64,000 nucleotides of DNA from Caulobacter sp. Root1455 (GTDB lineage Bacteria > Pseudomonadota > Alphaproteobacteria > Caulobacterales > Caulobacteraceae). Both the position numbers and the translations under genes were made by a program. The DNA is taken from the NCBI RefSeq assembly GCF_001426905.1, contig NZ_LMFQ01000026.1:62001-126000 (forward strand). The letters are read 5' to 3'. Of this stretch, positions 38,491 through 47,349 are shown piece after piece (positions within the stretch are counted from its first letter, which is position 1; every line of letters begins with the position of its first letter). The notes below the pieces were generated by a model. The model had not been told where the DNA came from. It saw nothing but the letters and a program-made list of their open reading frames with translations, and did no database searches.

Positions 38491-39501
38491 TCAGCCGAAG
38501 GCGCGCTTGAGGAAGCCGCGGATGTTCTGCGCCAGGCGCGGCGTCAGGGGCCCCAGCACGCCCTTGCGCTCGTCTGGCAGATGGGCCGCGGGGTCGCCGT
38601 TGGTCTCGAACAGGTAGTGGTCGAAGATCGCCCGCCAGGCGTCGCGCTGCGGCTTCGGCAAGTGACGCACCGCCAGCAGGCCGTGGACCAGCACGTCGAA
38701 CGGCGTACCGGCCTCGGGCGGCAGGTCGCGCCACCAGTAGTTGACCAGCACGTTCAGGCTGTCGAGCGACTGGACGTGATGCCACCAGGCGGTGGGGATG
38801 TAGATGGCGTCTCCGGGCCCGAGTTCGGCGGTCAGGCCATGCTTGGCCGCCTCGGCGAAACGCGGATAGCGGTCCAGGTCGGGCGACTCCAGCTGGACCA
38901 TGCTGATCGGCTGGCCGGCCAGGGTGAAGTCCAGCGGCCCGACATAGAGGTTGGTCGTCTGCTCGGGCGGAAACAGGGTGAAGCGCCGGCGCCCGGCCAC
39001 CACCACGGCGATGTTGTCGGCCATGTCGTAGTGGGTCTGCACCCGCACCGCGTTGCCGAACCAGATGCGCGGCTCGACCGGCACGGCCAGCATGTCGTGG
39101 CTGTTGGCCTCGGCGAAACCCGGCAGCACCTGCGGCGCGAGGGCCGAGCCGACATAGACCGACGGCGGCCGAGCCTCGGCGCCCAGGGCCAGGATGTCGT
39201 CGAGGATGGCCGAGATCCCGCCCGGCCGCCGCTCGAAGTTCACCGCCCGCTCGGCGTCGCTGTAGAAGAAGCGGCCGCCGATTTCCGGCGGACCGACGAA
39301 GGCCTCGACCGGCGCGCCCTTGTCGAAGCGCTTGATATAGGCCGCCGTCGCGTCCGCCCCCTCGAGACCGGCGCGCGCCGCCGGCCAATCCGCCGCGAAG
39401 CCGCGGAACACCACGGGCCGGTAGGCCGGGACGATCTCGGCCCGCAGGATCTCCCGCGTGACGTTCGAACGCTCTTCGAGGGGGGAAAAGGACTGGCTCA
39501 T
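38491..39501 (-). CDS. JmjC/cupin_8 domain protein
   Basis: A 336-residue cupin_8 (FIH/JmjC-like) protein: PVVFRGFAADWPA near the start, iron-binding His-x-Asp in VQTHYDMADNIAVVVAGRRRFTLFPPEQ, and the distal His in LGPGDAIYIPTAWWHHVQSL. Such Fe(II)/2-oxoglutarate-type folds hydroxylate proteins or small molecules, but substrate and activity here are unknown. Similar cupin genes often sit with TonB receptors and halogenase-family genes in Caulobacter and Xanthomonas, as in this locus. Convergent with tpiA; 36 bases separate it from the next gene upstream. Confidence 0.85.
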   Translation of the reverse strand: MSQSFSPLEERSNVTREILRAEIVPAYRPVVFRGFAADWPAARAGLEGADATAAYIKRFDKGAPVEAFVGPPEIGGRFFYSDAERAVNFERRPGGISAILDDILALGAEARPPSVYVGSALAPQVLPGFAEANSHDMLAVPVEPRIWFGNAVRVQTHYDMADNIAVVVAGRRRFTLFPPEQTTNLYVGPLDFTLAGQPISMVQLESPDLDRYPRFAEAAKHGLTAELGPGDAIYIPTAWWHHVQSLDSLNVLVNYWWRDLPPEAGTPFDVLVHGLLAVRHLPKPQRDAWRAIFDHYLFETNGDPAAHLPDERKGVLGPLTPRLAQNIRGFLKRAFG

Positions 39502-39537
39502 GTTACGCTCGAACGGAAACTCGGCGGATGACGACCG

Positions 39538-40884
39538 CTACGGGCGCTCAAGATAGCGCGAAGCGAAGTCCAGAAAGTAGGGCCAGTTCGGTCCGGGCGT
39601 GTGACCGCCCTCGTGCTGGCGGAACGCCAGCTCGCCGTCGGCCACCAGGGTCAGGGGTTCCGGAAAAGCGGTGACGCCCAGGTCGCGGGCTCCCAGCAGC
39701 CGATAGACCGGACCGGCGGCGACCGCGGCCATGAACATGCCGCGCGAGTCCACCCAGCCGTCGGCCTGGTCATTGCCGACGCTGATGAACAGCGGCCGGG
39801 GCGCGCACAAGGCGATCAGTTCGTGGGCGTCGACCGGCAGGTCGTCGACGGTCAGCGGCCCGGCGTAGCGCAGGAAGTTGCCGGCCATCCAATGATACTC
39901 GCCGCTGGCCGCCAGGTTCTCCAGCTGCTCGCCGCGCTTGCGCCGGTGCAGCTTGGCCCCGCCCTCGCCGGACGAGGCGACCAGTCCGGCGGCGAAGCGC
40001 TGGTCGTAGGCCATGGTCACCAGCGCCGCCTTGCCGTAGCGCGAGAGGCCTTCGATCGCCACGCGACGGTCGTCCACGGCCGGATCGGTCGCCAGGAAGT
40101 CCAGCACCCGGCCGGCGCCCCAGGCCCAGGCCCGCAGAGCGCCCCAGTCGTCCGGCGCGCGCGGACGGCCGTGATTGACCAGGCCGATCACGCCTCGGCT
40201 CAGGCCCGCGCCGTTGTCGGGCTGGACGCTGGTGGGATCGAGAATCGCATAGCCCCAGCCCCGGGCCAGGACCAGGTCGCGCCAATCAGGTCCGGGCGGC
40301 GCCGGCCGGCCCTTCATCCAGGGCGCGCCGTCGGGAAAGCCGAACTCCAGCATCAGGGGCCGCCGGCCCTTCCCTTCCGGCGTCACCAGCAGCAGGTCGA
40401 GGCTGACCGAGACCGCGGGATAGGCGCGGTTGTCCAGATCGCCGGCCAGCCGCCGTTCGAGCACCGCCACGCCGTTACGGACGTCATGCTTCTCGCTGAC
40501 GATCCGCCAGCGGACCGCCGGCGTATGCTTGGGCACACGGCCGTGCTCCTCGCGCGAGAACAGCTCGACCAGCTCCGGGCGGCGGCGCTTCCACCAGTCG
40601 TCCGGCGTCGCGACCGGACGACCGTCCGGGAACGCCAGCGGATCGGGCAGCAGGCTGAACGGTCCGGCCTTGGCCTCGTCCTGGTTGACGAAGTTGGGCG
40701 CGGCGGAATTGTAGCCGTCGACGCCCGGCCGCAGGGCCTTGATCTTCAGGCGGTCGAGCATCAGTTGGTGGTCTTGCTCGGCGGTCAGGGCCGAGGCGGG
40801 CGTCGTCTGGGCCTGCGATGGGGCCAGGCCGCCGGCGAGGGCGACCAGCACCGCGCCGACCAGCGCCGACGCCCAGCGGGTCAT
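39538..40884 (-). CDS. CE15 glucuronoyl esterase (secreted)
   Basis: A 448-residue alpha/beta hydrolase with signal peptide (1-25, ending LAPSQAQ). The nucleophile motif is EGLSRYGKAAL (CE15 pattern G-x-SR-x-GK). DWGALRAWAWGAGRVLDFL and the C-terminal HEGGHTPGPNWPYFLDF with the catalytic His also fit bacterial CE15. These enzymes cut the ester between lignin and the 4-O-methylglucuronate side chain of xylan. Its start overlaps the xylanase stop by four bases, so the two are one operon, acting together on glucuronoxylan. Confidence 0.88.
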   Translation of the reverse strand: MTRWASALVGAVLVALAGGLAPSQAQTTPASALTAEQDHQLMLDRLKIKALRPGVDGYNSAAPNFVNQDEAKAGPFSLLPDPLAFPDGRPVATPDDWWKRRRPELVELFSREEHGRVPKHTPAVRWRIVSEKHDVRNGVAVLERRLAGDLDNRAYPAVSVSLDLLLVTPEGKGRRPLMLEFGFPDGAPWMKGRPAPPGPDWRDLVLARGWGYAILDPTSVQPDNGAGLSRGVIGLVNHGRPRAPDDWGALRAWAWGAGRVLDFLATDPAVDDRRVAIEGLSRYGKAALVTMAYDQRFAAGLVASSGEGGAKLHRRKRGEQLENLAASGEYHWMAGNFLRYAGPLTVDDLPVDAHELIALCAPRPLFISVGNDQADGWVDSRGMFMAAVAAGPVYRLLGARDLGVTAFPEPLTLVADGELAFRQHEGGHTPGPNWPYFLDFASRYLERP

Positions 40885-42053
40885 GTCCGCACCGGCGCGG
40901 CCCGGAAGGCCGCCGCCACCGCCTCGCGCATCGGCTTGGGCTTGTAGGCGTCGTCATAGAGCGTCGCGCGCTTGGGCAGGCCGTCCTTGCGCGGCGTGAA
41001 ATTCTGCAGCCAGGAATATTTGTCGACCATGCCCCAGGCCAGGACCTCCTTGGTCTGACGATAGTCCAGCATCAGGTCGAGATAGGCCTTGGCGACCGAC
41101 GCCCCCGCCGTGTCGCGGGTCGCGACGTCGCCCGGCAGGTCCCGGTCGTTGACGTCGAATTCGGTGATCAGCAGGTCGTAGCCCATGCCGGTCGCCTCAT
41201 CGAGGAAGGCGCGCCACGGCTTGTCCTGGGGCCGCCCCAGACTGCCGGGCGCGGCGGGATCCTCGGTGCCCAGGTGGCTCTGCACGCCCAGGGCGTCGAC
41301 CGGCGTTCCGCGCTTGCGGAAGCCTTCCAGAAGCTTCAGCACTCCGGCGCGGTGCGCCTCGTTGCCGGCCTCCCAGCCCATGTAGTCATTATAGACCAGC
41401 CGGGCCTTGGGCGCGAAGGCGCGGGCCGTCTGGAAGGCCACGTCCAGGGTCGCCTCCTGGCCCATCACGTCCGACAGGACGGTCCGGCGGATCGAACCGT
41501 CCTGGGGATCGATCGTCTCGTTGACCACGTCCCAGGAGTCGATTTGCGGATAGTGTTTGATGACCTTGGCGATGTGGCTGACCAGCATCGCCTGGGCTTC
41601 GGCCTTACCGGCCGGGCCCGAACCGAAATCGTAGTGGTTCAGCCAGGCGGGAAACCACTTGGGGTGATGCCACAGCAGGGTGTGGCCGCGCAGGGCGATG
41701 TCGTTGGCCTTGGCGAAGGCGGCGATGCGGTCGGCCCGCTCGAAGGCGAAGGTCTTGGCGTCGGGTCGCAGGGCGTACCACTTCAGCTCGTTCTCGGGGA
41801 CCAGCACGCCGCATTCGTCGATCAGGACCTGACGATAGCGGGGATCTTCCAGCGAGCCGGTCAGCGAGCCGGGCTTGCCCGCGCCGACGGCGCTGCCGAA
41901 CCGCACGCCCTTGGCCTTGGCGAGGGCGGAGAGCGACGGCCCAAGAGGCCGCTCCCCGGCCTGGGCGAGGGCCGGAACCGCGCCGGCGGCCGCCGCGGCG
42001 GCGCCCAGCCCCATGAAGCCTCGCCTCGAAAAGGGAGAAAGGCGGAACGTCAT
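40881..42053 (-). CDS. Endo-1,4-beta-xylanase, GH10
   Basis: A 390-residue GH10 enzyme with a twin-arginine signal (SRRGFMGLGAAAAAAG). Catalytic acid/base Glu lies in SWDVVNETID and the nucleophile Glu in LLITEFDVND; GHTLLWHHPKWFP and AWGMVDKYSWL are barrel motifs. It cuts the xylan backbone outside or in the periplasm. GAGAGGG precedes the ATG. A hairpin lies between it and the upstream TonB receptor gene. Confidence 0.95.
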   Translation of the reverse strand: MTFRLSPFSRRGFMGLGAAAAAAGAVPALAQAGERPLGPSLSALAKAKGVRFGSAVGAGKPGSLTGSLEDPRYRQVLIDECGVLVPENELKWYALRPDAKTFAFERADRIAAFAKANDIALRGHTLLWHHPKWFPAWLNHYDFGSGPAGKAEAQAMLVSHIAKVIKHYPQIDSWDVVNETIDPQDGSIRRTVLSDVMGQEATLDVAFQTARAFAPKARLVYNDYMGWEAGNEAHRAGVLKLLEGFRKRGTPVDALGVQSHLGTEDPAAPGSLGRPQDKPWRAFLDEATGMGYDLLITEFDVNDRDLPGDVATRDTAGASVAKAYLDLMLDYRQTKEVLAWGMVDKYSWLQNFTPRKDGLPKRATLYDDAYKPKPMREAVAAAFRAAPVRT

Positions 42054-42080
42054 GATGAAGCCCTCTCAACAACACAAGAA

Positions 42081-42112
42081 CACCGCGCGACGTCGGAAGA
42101 CGGCGCGCGGTG
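42081..42112 (-). terminator. Hairpin between TonB receptor and xylanase genes
   Basis: CACCGCGCGACGTC and GACGGCGCGCGGTG pair at 13 of 14 positions around GGAA. Read leftwards it is followed by a T-rich stretch (TTCTTGTGTTGTT). It may terminate part of the receptor transcripts or stabilise their 3' ends, lowering xylanase expression. Confidence 0.5.
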
Positions 42113-42208
42113 AGTTTGGGGTAGAAGAGCCCTCGCCCACGGAAGGTCGAAGGGTATGCGCCCAGGATGACCCGACCGGACGACGTCCGGCCGGGCCCGC
42201 CTTGGGAT

Positions 42209-45200
42209 CTAGAAGCTGGCGCGCAGCACGAAGGTGTAGCGCCGGTCGTTCATGAACCACGACCGTCCAGCCTTGAGCAGCTGGTCGTTCAGGACCTGCG
42301 TGGTCTTGGTGATCTCGTTGGTCAGGTTCACGCCCTGCACGCCGACCTTCACCTTGTCGTTGATGGTGTAGAAGATCGAGCCGTCCAGCTGGCCGGTGGC
42401 CTCGTTCATGATCGGCGCATAAGGCACGATCACGTCGCGGACCGTCAGCAGGAAGTCCGAACGCCAGTTGTAGGCCAGGCGAGCCGAGATCGCGCCCTTC
42501 TCGTAGATGGCCGCCAGGTTGGCGTTGTGCTTGGACAGACCCTGCAGCGGCAGCAGGCCGGTGTTGACCGTCGAGACGCGGCCGGCGGCCACGTCGGGAT
42601 CGGTCGCCGACAACGTGCTTTGCGGCACGCCCTTGCTGTCGATGTAGCTGTAGTTGGCGTTGATCCCGAAGCCGTCGAAGGGCGCGGGCAGGAAGTCATA
42701 GAACTGCTGGTAGGCGACTTCGAAGCCCTTCACGTGGGCCTTGACGTCGGAGTTGCCCGGCGTGGTGACCGCGACGTTGAAGGTCGCGCCGTTGTTGGTG
42801 AACGGAACGCGCTCGGTGGTGTTGGTCGCGACGTCCTTCAACTCTTTCCAGAACAGCGCGAAGGTCAGCGAGCCCACCGGCGCGAAGTACCACTCCGCCG
42901 AACCGTCGAAGTTGATCGACTGCGTCGGCTTCAGGAGCGGATTGCCGACGGTGACGGTGCCCGTGAGGCTGTCGGCCGTCACGGGAGGGCCGGCGATCCC
43001 CGCATCCGTCGTGTCCAGAGCGATGTTGTAGTAGTTGCGGGTCAGGCCGATATCCGGCGGGGTGATGGTCTTGGATGCGCCGAAGCGCAGCTGCACCTTG
43101 TTCGGCAGCGCCACCTTCACGTTCAGGCTGGGCAGCCAGTAGTCGTAGCTGATGTGCGCGGTGTTCGGGACCGTCGCGCCATTGGAGAACGCCACGGCCG
43201 CCTGCTGCACCGACACCGGAAGTTGGCAGTAGTCGGAAGGCACGAACGGCGGCTTGGGATCAGGCAACGCCTGCCAGTTGGCCAGGGAGGTGGCGCAGCT
43301 CTGCGGGTTCGTCGCGGTCGGCGAGGGATAAGCCAGGAAGCCGGAGGCCTCGCGCTTGGTCTTGGTGTAGCGCAGGCCGAAATTGCCGGTGACCCGGACG
43401 TCGCCCTCGAAGTCGTGCTTGAACCGCAGCATGCCGTAGGCCGACTGGGTCTGCTCGTTGACCGGATTGATTTCAGCCGGCCGGAACGGCGTTCCGGCGG
43501 TCACGCCGCAGCGCTGGGCCAGCGGCACCCAGTTCTGCGGGCAGCTGCCCGAGAGGCGGGCCCGCCATTCGTCGCCGATAGCCAGGGCCGTGGCCGACAT
43601 CGCGGCGTAGTCCTGGGCGGGATTGCCCTTGTAGAACGGCCGGGCTTCCAGACCGGTCGGGGCCGGAACCTCGCCGCGCATGAAGTCGGTGAACGGATAG
43701 AGTTCGGTGAAGGCCGCGCTACTCGAACCGCCCGCCGTGGCCGGGTTGCTGTTGATCGGCTCGTCGAACCACACCGGTCCGCCGCCGCCCCAGATTTCGC
43801 TCAGGACGCCCCAGTTGTAGGACGTGAAGCGCGTGGTCTGGTCACGTTCGGACCAGCGAACACCGACCCGCGCGGAGTCCAGCCAGCTGTTCTCGGCGAA
43901 GCGGTAGTCGACGTCGAGCTTGACGGCGTCTTCCTTGCCTTCGCTCTGCTCGATGTGGTCCATCGCCGAGCGCCAGAAGCTGTTGTAGGGGTCCTGGAAG
44001 TTGTTGTGCCCGCCGCGATAGTAGGACGAGCAGCTGCTGTTGAACGGCGTACAGTTCGACGGCGCCGCGCCGCTGGCCGGCGGGATGAACGTGAAGACCG
44101 GCATGTCGGAGCCGTTCAGCTTCAGGTCCAGGTTCTGGAAGGTCGAGGCCCAAACGCCGACGTCCAGATTATCGACGGACGAGTCGACGTGCTGGACGTC
44201 GAGGGCGACGCCCCAGGTCTCGTTCGGCGTCCACTTGAAATTGAAGCCGTAGTCCGAGGTCAGGTACTTCTGCTCGACACTGCGCGTGATGTTGTTGCTC
44301 TGCAGGCCGTTGGCGGGCGTGCGCGGATTGGAACCGTTCTGGTCATCGCGCCAGCCCTGCGAGCCGGTGATGATGCCGTTGGTGAAGATGCCGTCGCTGT
44401 CGACGCCGAACGTGGTGCCGTCGATCGGACGCGAGTCCCCGTTCGAGGTCACGTTGTCGGTGGCGATTTCCATCGCGTGCTCGGTCCAGGACTGCGTCGA
44501 TTCCGAGCGCAGGTACTGGAGGGTGGCCAGCATGGTGTCGTCGTTGCTGCGCCATTGACCGGCCGCCGCGTAGCCCGTGCGGTCACGCTCGGTCTCGGTG
44601 CTGCGGAAGGCCGCGCCGCGCGGGAACCACACGCCCTTGCCGGTATTGTTGGGGCAGTCGACGGCCTGCGGATTGGCGGTCTGAGCGGCGGTGAAGTTGG
44701 TGCGGCAGCCGAAGTTCGACACCTGGGTGCCGTCCGAACGGGTCCACAGCTTGGAATCGACGGCGCTCAGCAGCAGGCCGAACGTACCGGCCTCGGTGTC
44801 CCATTGATCGCTGTAGAGGGCCGAGAAGGTCGGAGCCCACTTCTTGACGAAGTCGCCGTAGCTGGCTTCGGCCGAGAGCGACAGCAGACGCTTGGTGCTG
44901 TCGAACGGCAGGCGGGTGCGCAGGTTCACCGTGCCCGAGATGCCGCCTTCGATCATGTCGGCCGAGGGGCTCTTGAACACGTCGACGCCGCCCATCAGCT
45001 CGGCCGGTACGTCCGCGAAGCTCAGGGCGCGGCCGTTGTTGGCCGAGAAGGTGTCGCGGCCGTTCAGTTCCGAACGGACGAAGTTCAGGCCGCGCACGAC
45101 GACGCCGCTGCCTTCGGTCGAGAAGTGGTCCGGGTCGACGCCGGCGGCGAAGCGGTTGATGGCCACGCCCGGGATGCGCTGCAGCGCTTCGGTGACCGAG

Positions 45201-45469
45201 CGGTCCGGCAGGGCGCCGATGTCCTCGGCGGTGATCGAGTCGCTGATGATGTCGGAGCTCTGCTTGAGCTGCTGCGAGCTCTTCAGGCTTTGGCGAATGC
45301 TGGTGACGACGACTTCTTCGACCGTCTCCACGTCACTGGCCGGCTTGGTCTGGGCCATGGCCGGCGCGGCGACCAGCATGGCGCCGAGCGCCAGGGCGGA
45401 TACGCCGTACTTGAGTTTTGAAGTTGAAATCGCACCCGCGCATGCGGGCGCACGTTGGACGTTGTCCAT
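42209..45469 (-). CDS. TonB-dependent outer membrane receptor (xylan-locus receptor 1)
   Basis: A 1086-residue receptor with a signal peptide (about 1-40, ending VAAPAMAQ), a TonB box region (ETVEEVVVTSI), a plug domain (TAEDIGALPDRSVTEALQRIPGVAI, VVVRGLNF) and a beta-barrel ending with the terminal Phe in RYTFVLRASF. It belongs to the Caulobacter/Xanthomonas carbohydrate TBDR type. Uptake of glucuronoxylo-oligosaccharides is inferred from neighbours and the operator. GGGGAGG precedes the ATG. It is divergent from the halogenase operon, with LacI-type operators between them. Confidence 0.94.
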   Translation of the reverse strand: MDNVQRAPACAGAISTSKLKYGVSALALGAMLVAAPAMAQTKPASDVETVEEVVVTSIRQSLKSSQQLKQSSDIISDSITAEDIGALPDRSVTEALQRIPGVAINRFAAGVDPDHFSTEGSGVVVRGLNFVRSELNGRDTFSANNGRALSFADVPAELMGGVDVFKSPSADMIEGGISGTVNLRTRLPFDSTKRLLSLSAEASYGDFVKKWAPTFSALYSDQWDTEAGTFGLLLSAVDSKLWTRSDGTQVSNFGCRTNFTAAQTANPQAVDCPNNTGKGVWFPRGAAFRSTETERDRTGYAAAGQWRSNDDTMLATLQYLRSESTQSWTEHAMEIATDNVTSNGDSRPIDGTTFGVDSDGIFTNGIITGSQGWRDDQNGSNPRTPANGLQSNNITRSVEQKYLTSDYGFNFKWTPNETWGVALDVQHVDSSVDNLDVGVWASTFQNLDLKLNGSDMPVFTFIPPASGAAPSNCTPFNSSCSSYYRGGHNNFQDPYNSFWRSAMDHIEQSEGKEDAVKLDVDYRFAENSWLDSARVGVRWSERDQTTRFTSYNWGVLSEIWGGGGPVWFDEPINSNPATAGGSSSAAFTELYPFTDFMRGEVPAPTGLEARPFYKGNPAQDYAAMSATALAIGDEWRARLSGSCPQNWVPLAQRCGVTAGTPFRPAEINPVNEQTQSAYGMLRFKHDFEGDVRVTGNFGLRYTKTKREASGFLAYPSPTATNPQSCATSLANWQALPDPKPPFVPSDYCQLPVSVQQAAVAFSNGATVPNTAHISYDYWLPSLNVKVALPNKVQLRFGASKTITPPDIGLTRNYYNIALDTTDAGIAGPPVTADSLTGTVTVGNPLLKPTQSINFDGSAEWYFAPVGSLTFALFWKELKDVATNTTERVPFTNNGATFNVAVTTPGNSDVKAHVKGFEVAYQQFYDFLPAPFDGFGINANYSYIDSKGVPQSTLSATDPDVAAGRVSTVNTGLLPLQGLSKHNANLAAIYEKGAISARLAYNWRSDFLLTVRDVIVPYAPIMNEATGQLDGSIFYTINDKVKVGVQGVNLTNEITKTTQVLNDQLLKAGRSWFMNDRRYTFVLRASF

Positions 45470-45506
45470 ATTAGTCTGCCTCCCCAGTTATTCTTTATGG
45501 CAGCTC

Positions 45507-45520
45507 GTTACCGCTACCAT
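45507..45520. promoter_or_regulatory. LacI-type (xyl-box-like) operator at receptor 1
   Basis: Read leftwards ATGGTAGCGGTAAC. It agrees with four other sites in the locus and with the Xanthomonas xyl-box TGGTAGCGCTAACA at 12 of 14 positions when aligned from TGG. 38 bases before the receptor ATG. Confidence 0.55.
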
Positions 45521-45539
45521 TGGTCGATTGAATCGACCA
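45521..45539. repeat. 9-1-9 inverted repeat next to the operator
   Basis: TGGTCGATT and AATCGACCA form a perfect inverted repeat around one G. It touches the xyl-box-like site, so a second regulator may bind here. It does not match the TGGTNNNACCA pattern. Confidence 0.45.
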
Positions 45540-45574
45540 TTATGGTCAGATGATATGGCAAAGCCCGCTCACGT

Positions 45575-45592
45575 CAAGGTACCGGTACCTTG
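45575..45592. promoter_or_regulatory. Perfect 18-base palindrome, symmetric LacI-type operator
   Basis: CAAGGTACCGGTACCTTG is fully palindromic and is the symmetric form of the GGTANCGGTANC motif seen at the other sites. It lies midway between receptor 1 and the halogenase operon and could control both. Confidence 0.55.
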
Positions 45593-45816
45593 GGTTAACG
45601 GAAAAGAAGGTTGATCCCACCCAACTTTCTGTTTTGTCATAACAATTGGGAAGCGGGCCAATCCGCTCCACAACGAGATCTAGGGTACAGACCGCGCTTT
45701 CCCTCGCAAGGGGAAAAGTACGTCGTCTGACCAATCCGCCTGGACACCACCGTCCGTCGGGTCACACAGAACGACCGCCCATAGAAGGCGGAGTACGGTC
45801 GCAAGAGGGGGAACGC

Positions 45817-47349
45817 ATGACGGATCAGGCCGTCCGTAACATTCTAATCGTCGGCGGCGGCACCGCTGGCTGGATGACCGCCGCGGCCCTGTCGGCCAAG
45901 CTGGCCGGCCTGCCCATCGCCATCCGCCTGGTGGAATCGGCCGAGATCGGCACCGTGGGCGTGGGCGAGGCCACAGTGCCGCACATCAGGCATTTCAACG
46001 CCGCCTTGGGCCTCGACGAGGCCGATTTCATGCGCAAGACCCAGGCGACCTACAAGCTGGGCATCGAGTTTCGCGACTGGGGCAAGCTGGGCGACAGCTA
46101 CGTCCACCCGTTCGGCGCCTACGGCGCGGCGATCGGCGGCGTGGGCTTTCACCATCACTGGCTGCGGGCCCGCCAGGGCGGCGACCCCACGCCGCTGGAG
46201 GCCTATTCCCTGCCGATCCAGGCCGCGCGCCTGGGACGATTTGTCCCACCCTCCTCCGACCCGCGTTCCCTGGCCTCGACCTATTCCTACGCCTACCAGT
46301 TCGACGCGGGGCTCTACGCGCTCTATCTGCGCGCCTATGCCGAGGCGCGCGGCGTGGTCCGCACCGAGGGCAAGGTCGCCGACGTCGTCCTGCGCGGCGA
46401 GGACGGCTTCATCGAGGCGATCACGATGGAGAACGGCGAGCGCGTCGAGGCCGACCTGTTCATCGACTGCTCGGGCTTCCGGGGCCTGCTGATCGAACAG
46501 ACCTTGAAGGCCGGCTACGAGGACTGGACGCGCTGGCTGCCCTGCGACCGGGCCGCCGCCGTGCCGTGCGACACGGTCGAGCCGTCGGCCCCCTACACCC
46601 GCTCCATCGCCGACAAGGCCGGCTGGCGCTGGCGCATCCCGCTGCAGCACCGGGTCGGCAACGGTTACGTCTATTGCAGCGACCATATCAGCGACGACGA
46701 GGCCGCCGCCGCCCTGCTGGCGGGGCTGGAGGGCAAGGCCCTGGCCGAGCCGCGCTTCCTGCGGTTCGTCACCGGCCGGCGCAAGAAGCAATGGAGCAAG
46801 AACTGCGTGGCCGTGGGCCTGTCGTCCGGCTTCCTGGAGCCGCTGGAGAGCACCAGCATCCACCTGATCCAGGTGGCGGTCACCACCCTGCTGGAGCTGT
46901 TCCCCGATCGAGGCTGCGACCAGGCCGACCAGGACGAATACAACCGCGTCATGGATCTGGAGTTCGAGCGCATCCGCGACTTCCTGGTGCTGCACTACCA
47001 CGCCACCCAGCGCACCGACGCGCCGTTCTGGAACGAGCGCCGCACGATGAGCATCCCCGACAGCCTGGCTTACAAGATGGATCTGTTCCGCGAGCGCGGG
47101 GTGGTCGTGAAGTACAAGGACGGCTTCTTCCTCGAGCCCAGCTGGCTGGCGGTCTATCTGGGCCAGAACGTCGTGCCGCGGGCCTACGACCCGGTCAGCG
47201 ACAGCGTGCCCGACGCCGTCCTGACCCAGCGGTTGAAGGCGATCCGCGACTCCGTCGCCGACACCACGCGCTCCATGCCCAGCCACGCCGACTGGATCGC
47301 CCGGTTCTGCGCCGCCGCGCCCCCAAGTGCGTCTGGAGAGGCCGCATGA
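45817..47349 (+). CDS. Flavin-dependent tryptophan-halogenase-family protein, copy 1
   Basis: A 510-residue flavoprotein. FAD-binding ILIVGGGTAGW at the N-terminus, GVGEAT at 49-53, the catalytic-type Lys80 (ATYKLGIEF), the halogenase WxWxIP motif (GWRWRIPLQHR) and GFLEPLESTSIHLIQ with the Glu-Ser expected near the halide site are all present. Family members use FADH2, O2 and halide to make HOX that the Lys passes to an aromatic substrate. Related enzymes near TonB receptors (BrvH, Xanthomonas halogenases) prefer bromide and indoles in vitro; the natural substrate is unknown. GAGGGGG precedes the ATG. First of four coupled genes. No flavin reductase gene is nearby. Confidence 0.9.
   Translation: MTDQAVRNILIVGGGTAGWMTAAALSAKLAGLPIAIRLVESAEIGTVGVGEATVPHIRHFNAALGLDEADFMRKTQATYKLGIEFRDWGKLGDSYVHPFGAYGAAIGGVGFHHHWLRARQGGDPTPLEAYSLPIQAARLGRFVPPSSDPRSLASTYSYAYQFDAGLYALYLRAYAEARGVVRTEGKVADVVLRGEDGFIEAITMENGERVEADLFIDCSGFRGLLIEQTLKAGYEDWTRWLPCDRAAAVPCDTVEPSAPYTRSIADKAGWRWRIPLQHRVGNGYVYCSDHISDDEAAAALLAGLEGKALAEPRFLRFVTGRRKKQWSKNCVAVGLSSGFLEPLESTSIHLIQVAVTTLLELFPDRGCDQADQDEYNRVMDLEFERIRDFLVLHYHATQRTDAPFWNERRTMSIPDSLAYKMDLFRERGVVVKYKDGFFLEPSWLAVYLGQNVVPRAYDPVSDSVPDAVLTQRLKAIRDSVADTTRSMPSHADWIARFCAAAPPSASGEAA

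Noticed and set aside
42167..45421. A 1,084-codon plus-strand frame opposite TonB receptor 1
   Set aside because: Antisense shadow; no signal, motif or ribosome site, and the receptor on the other strand has plug, barrel and terminal Phe.
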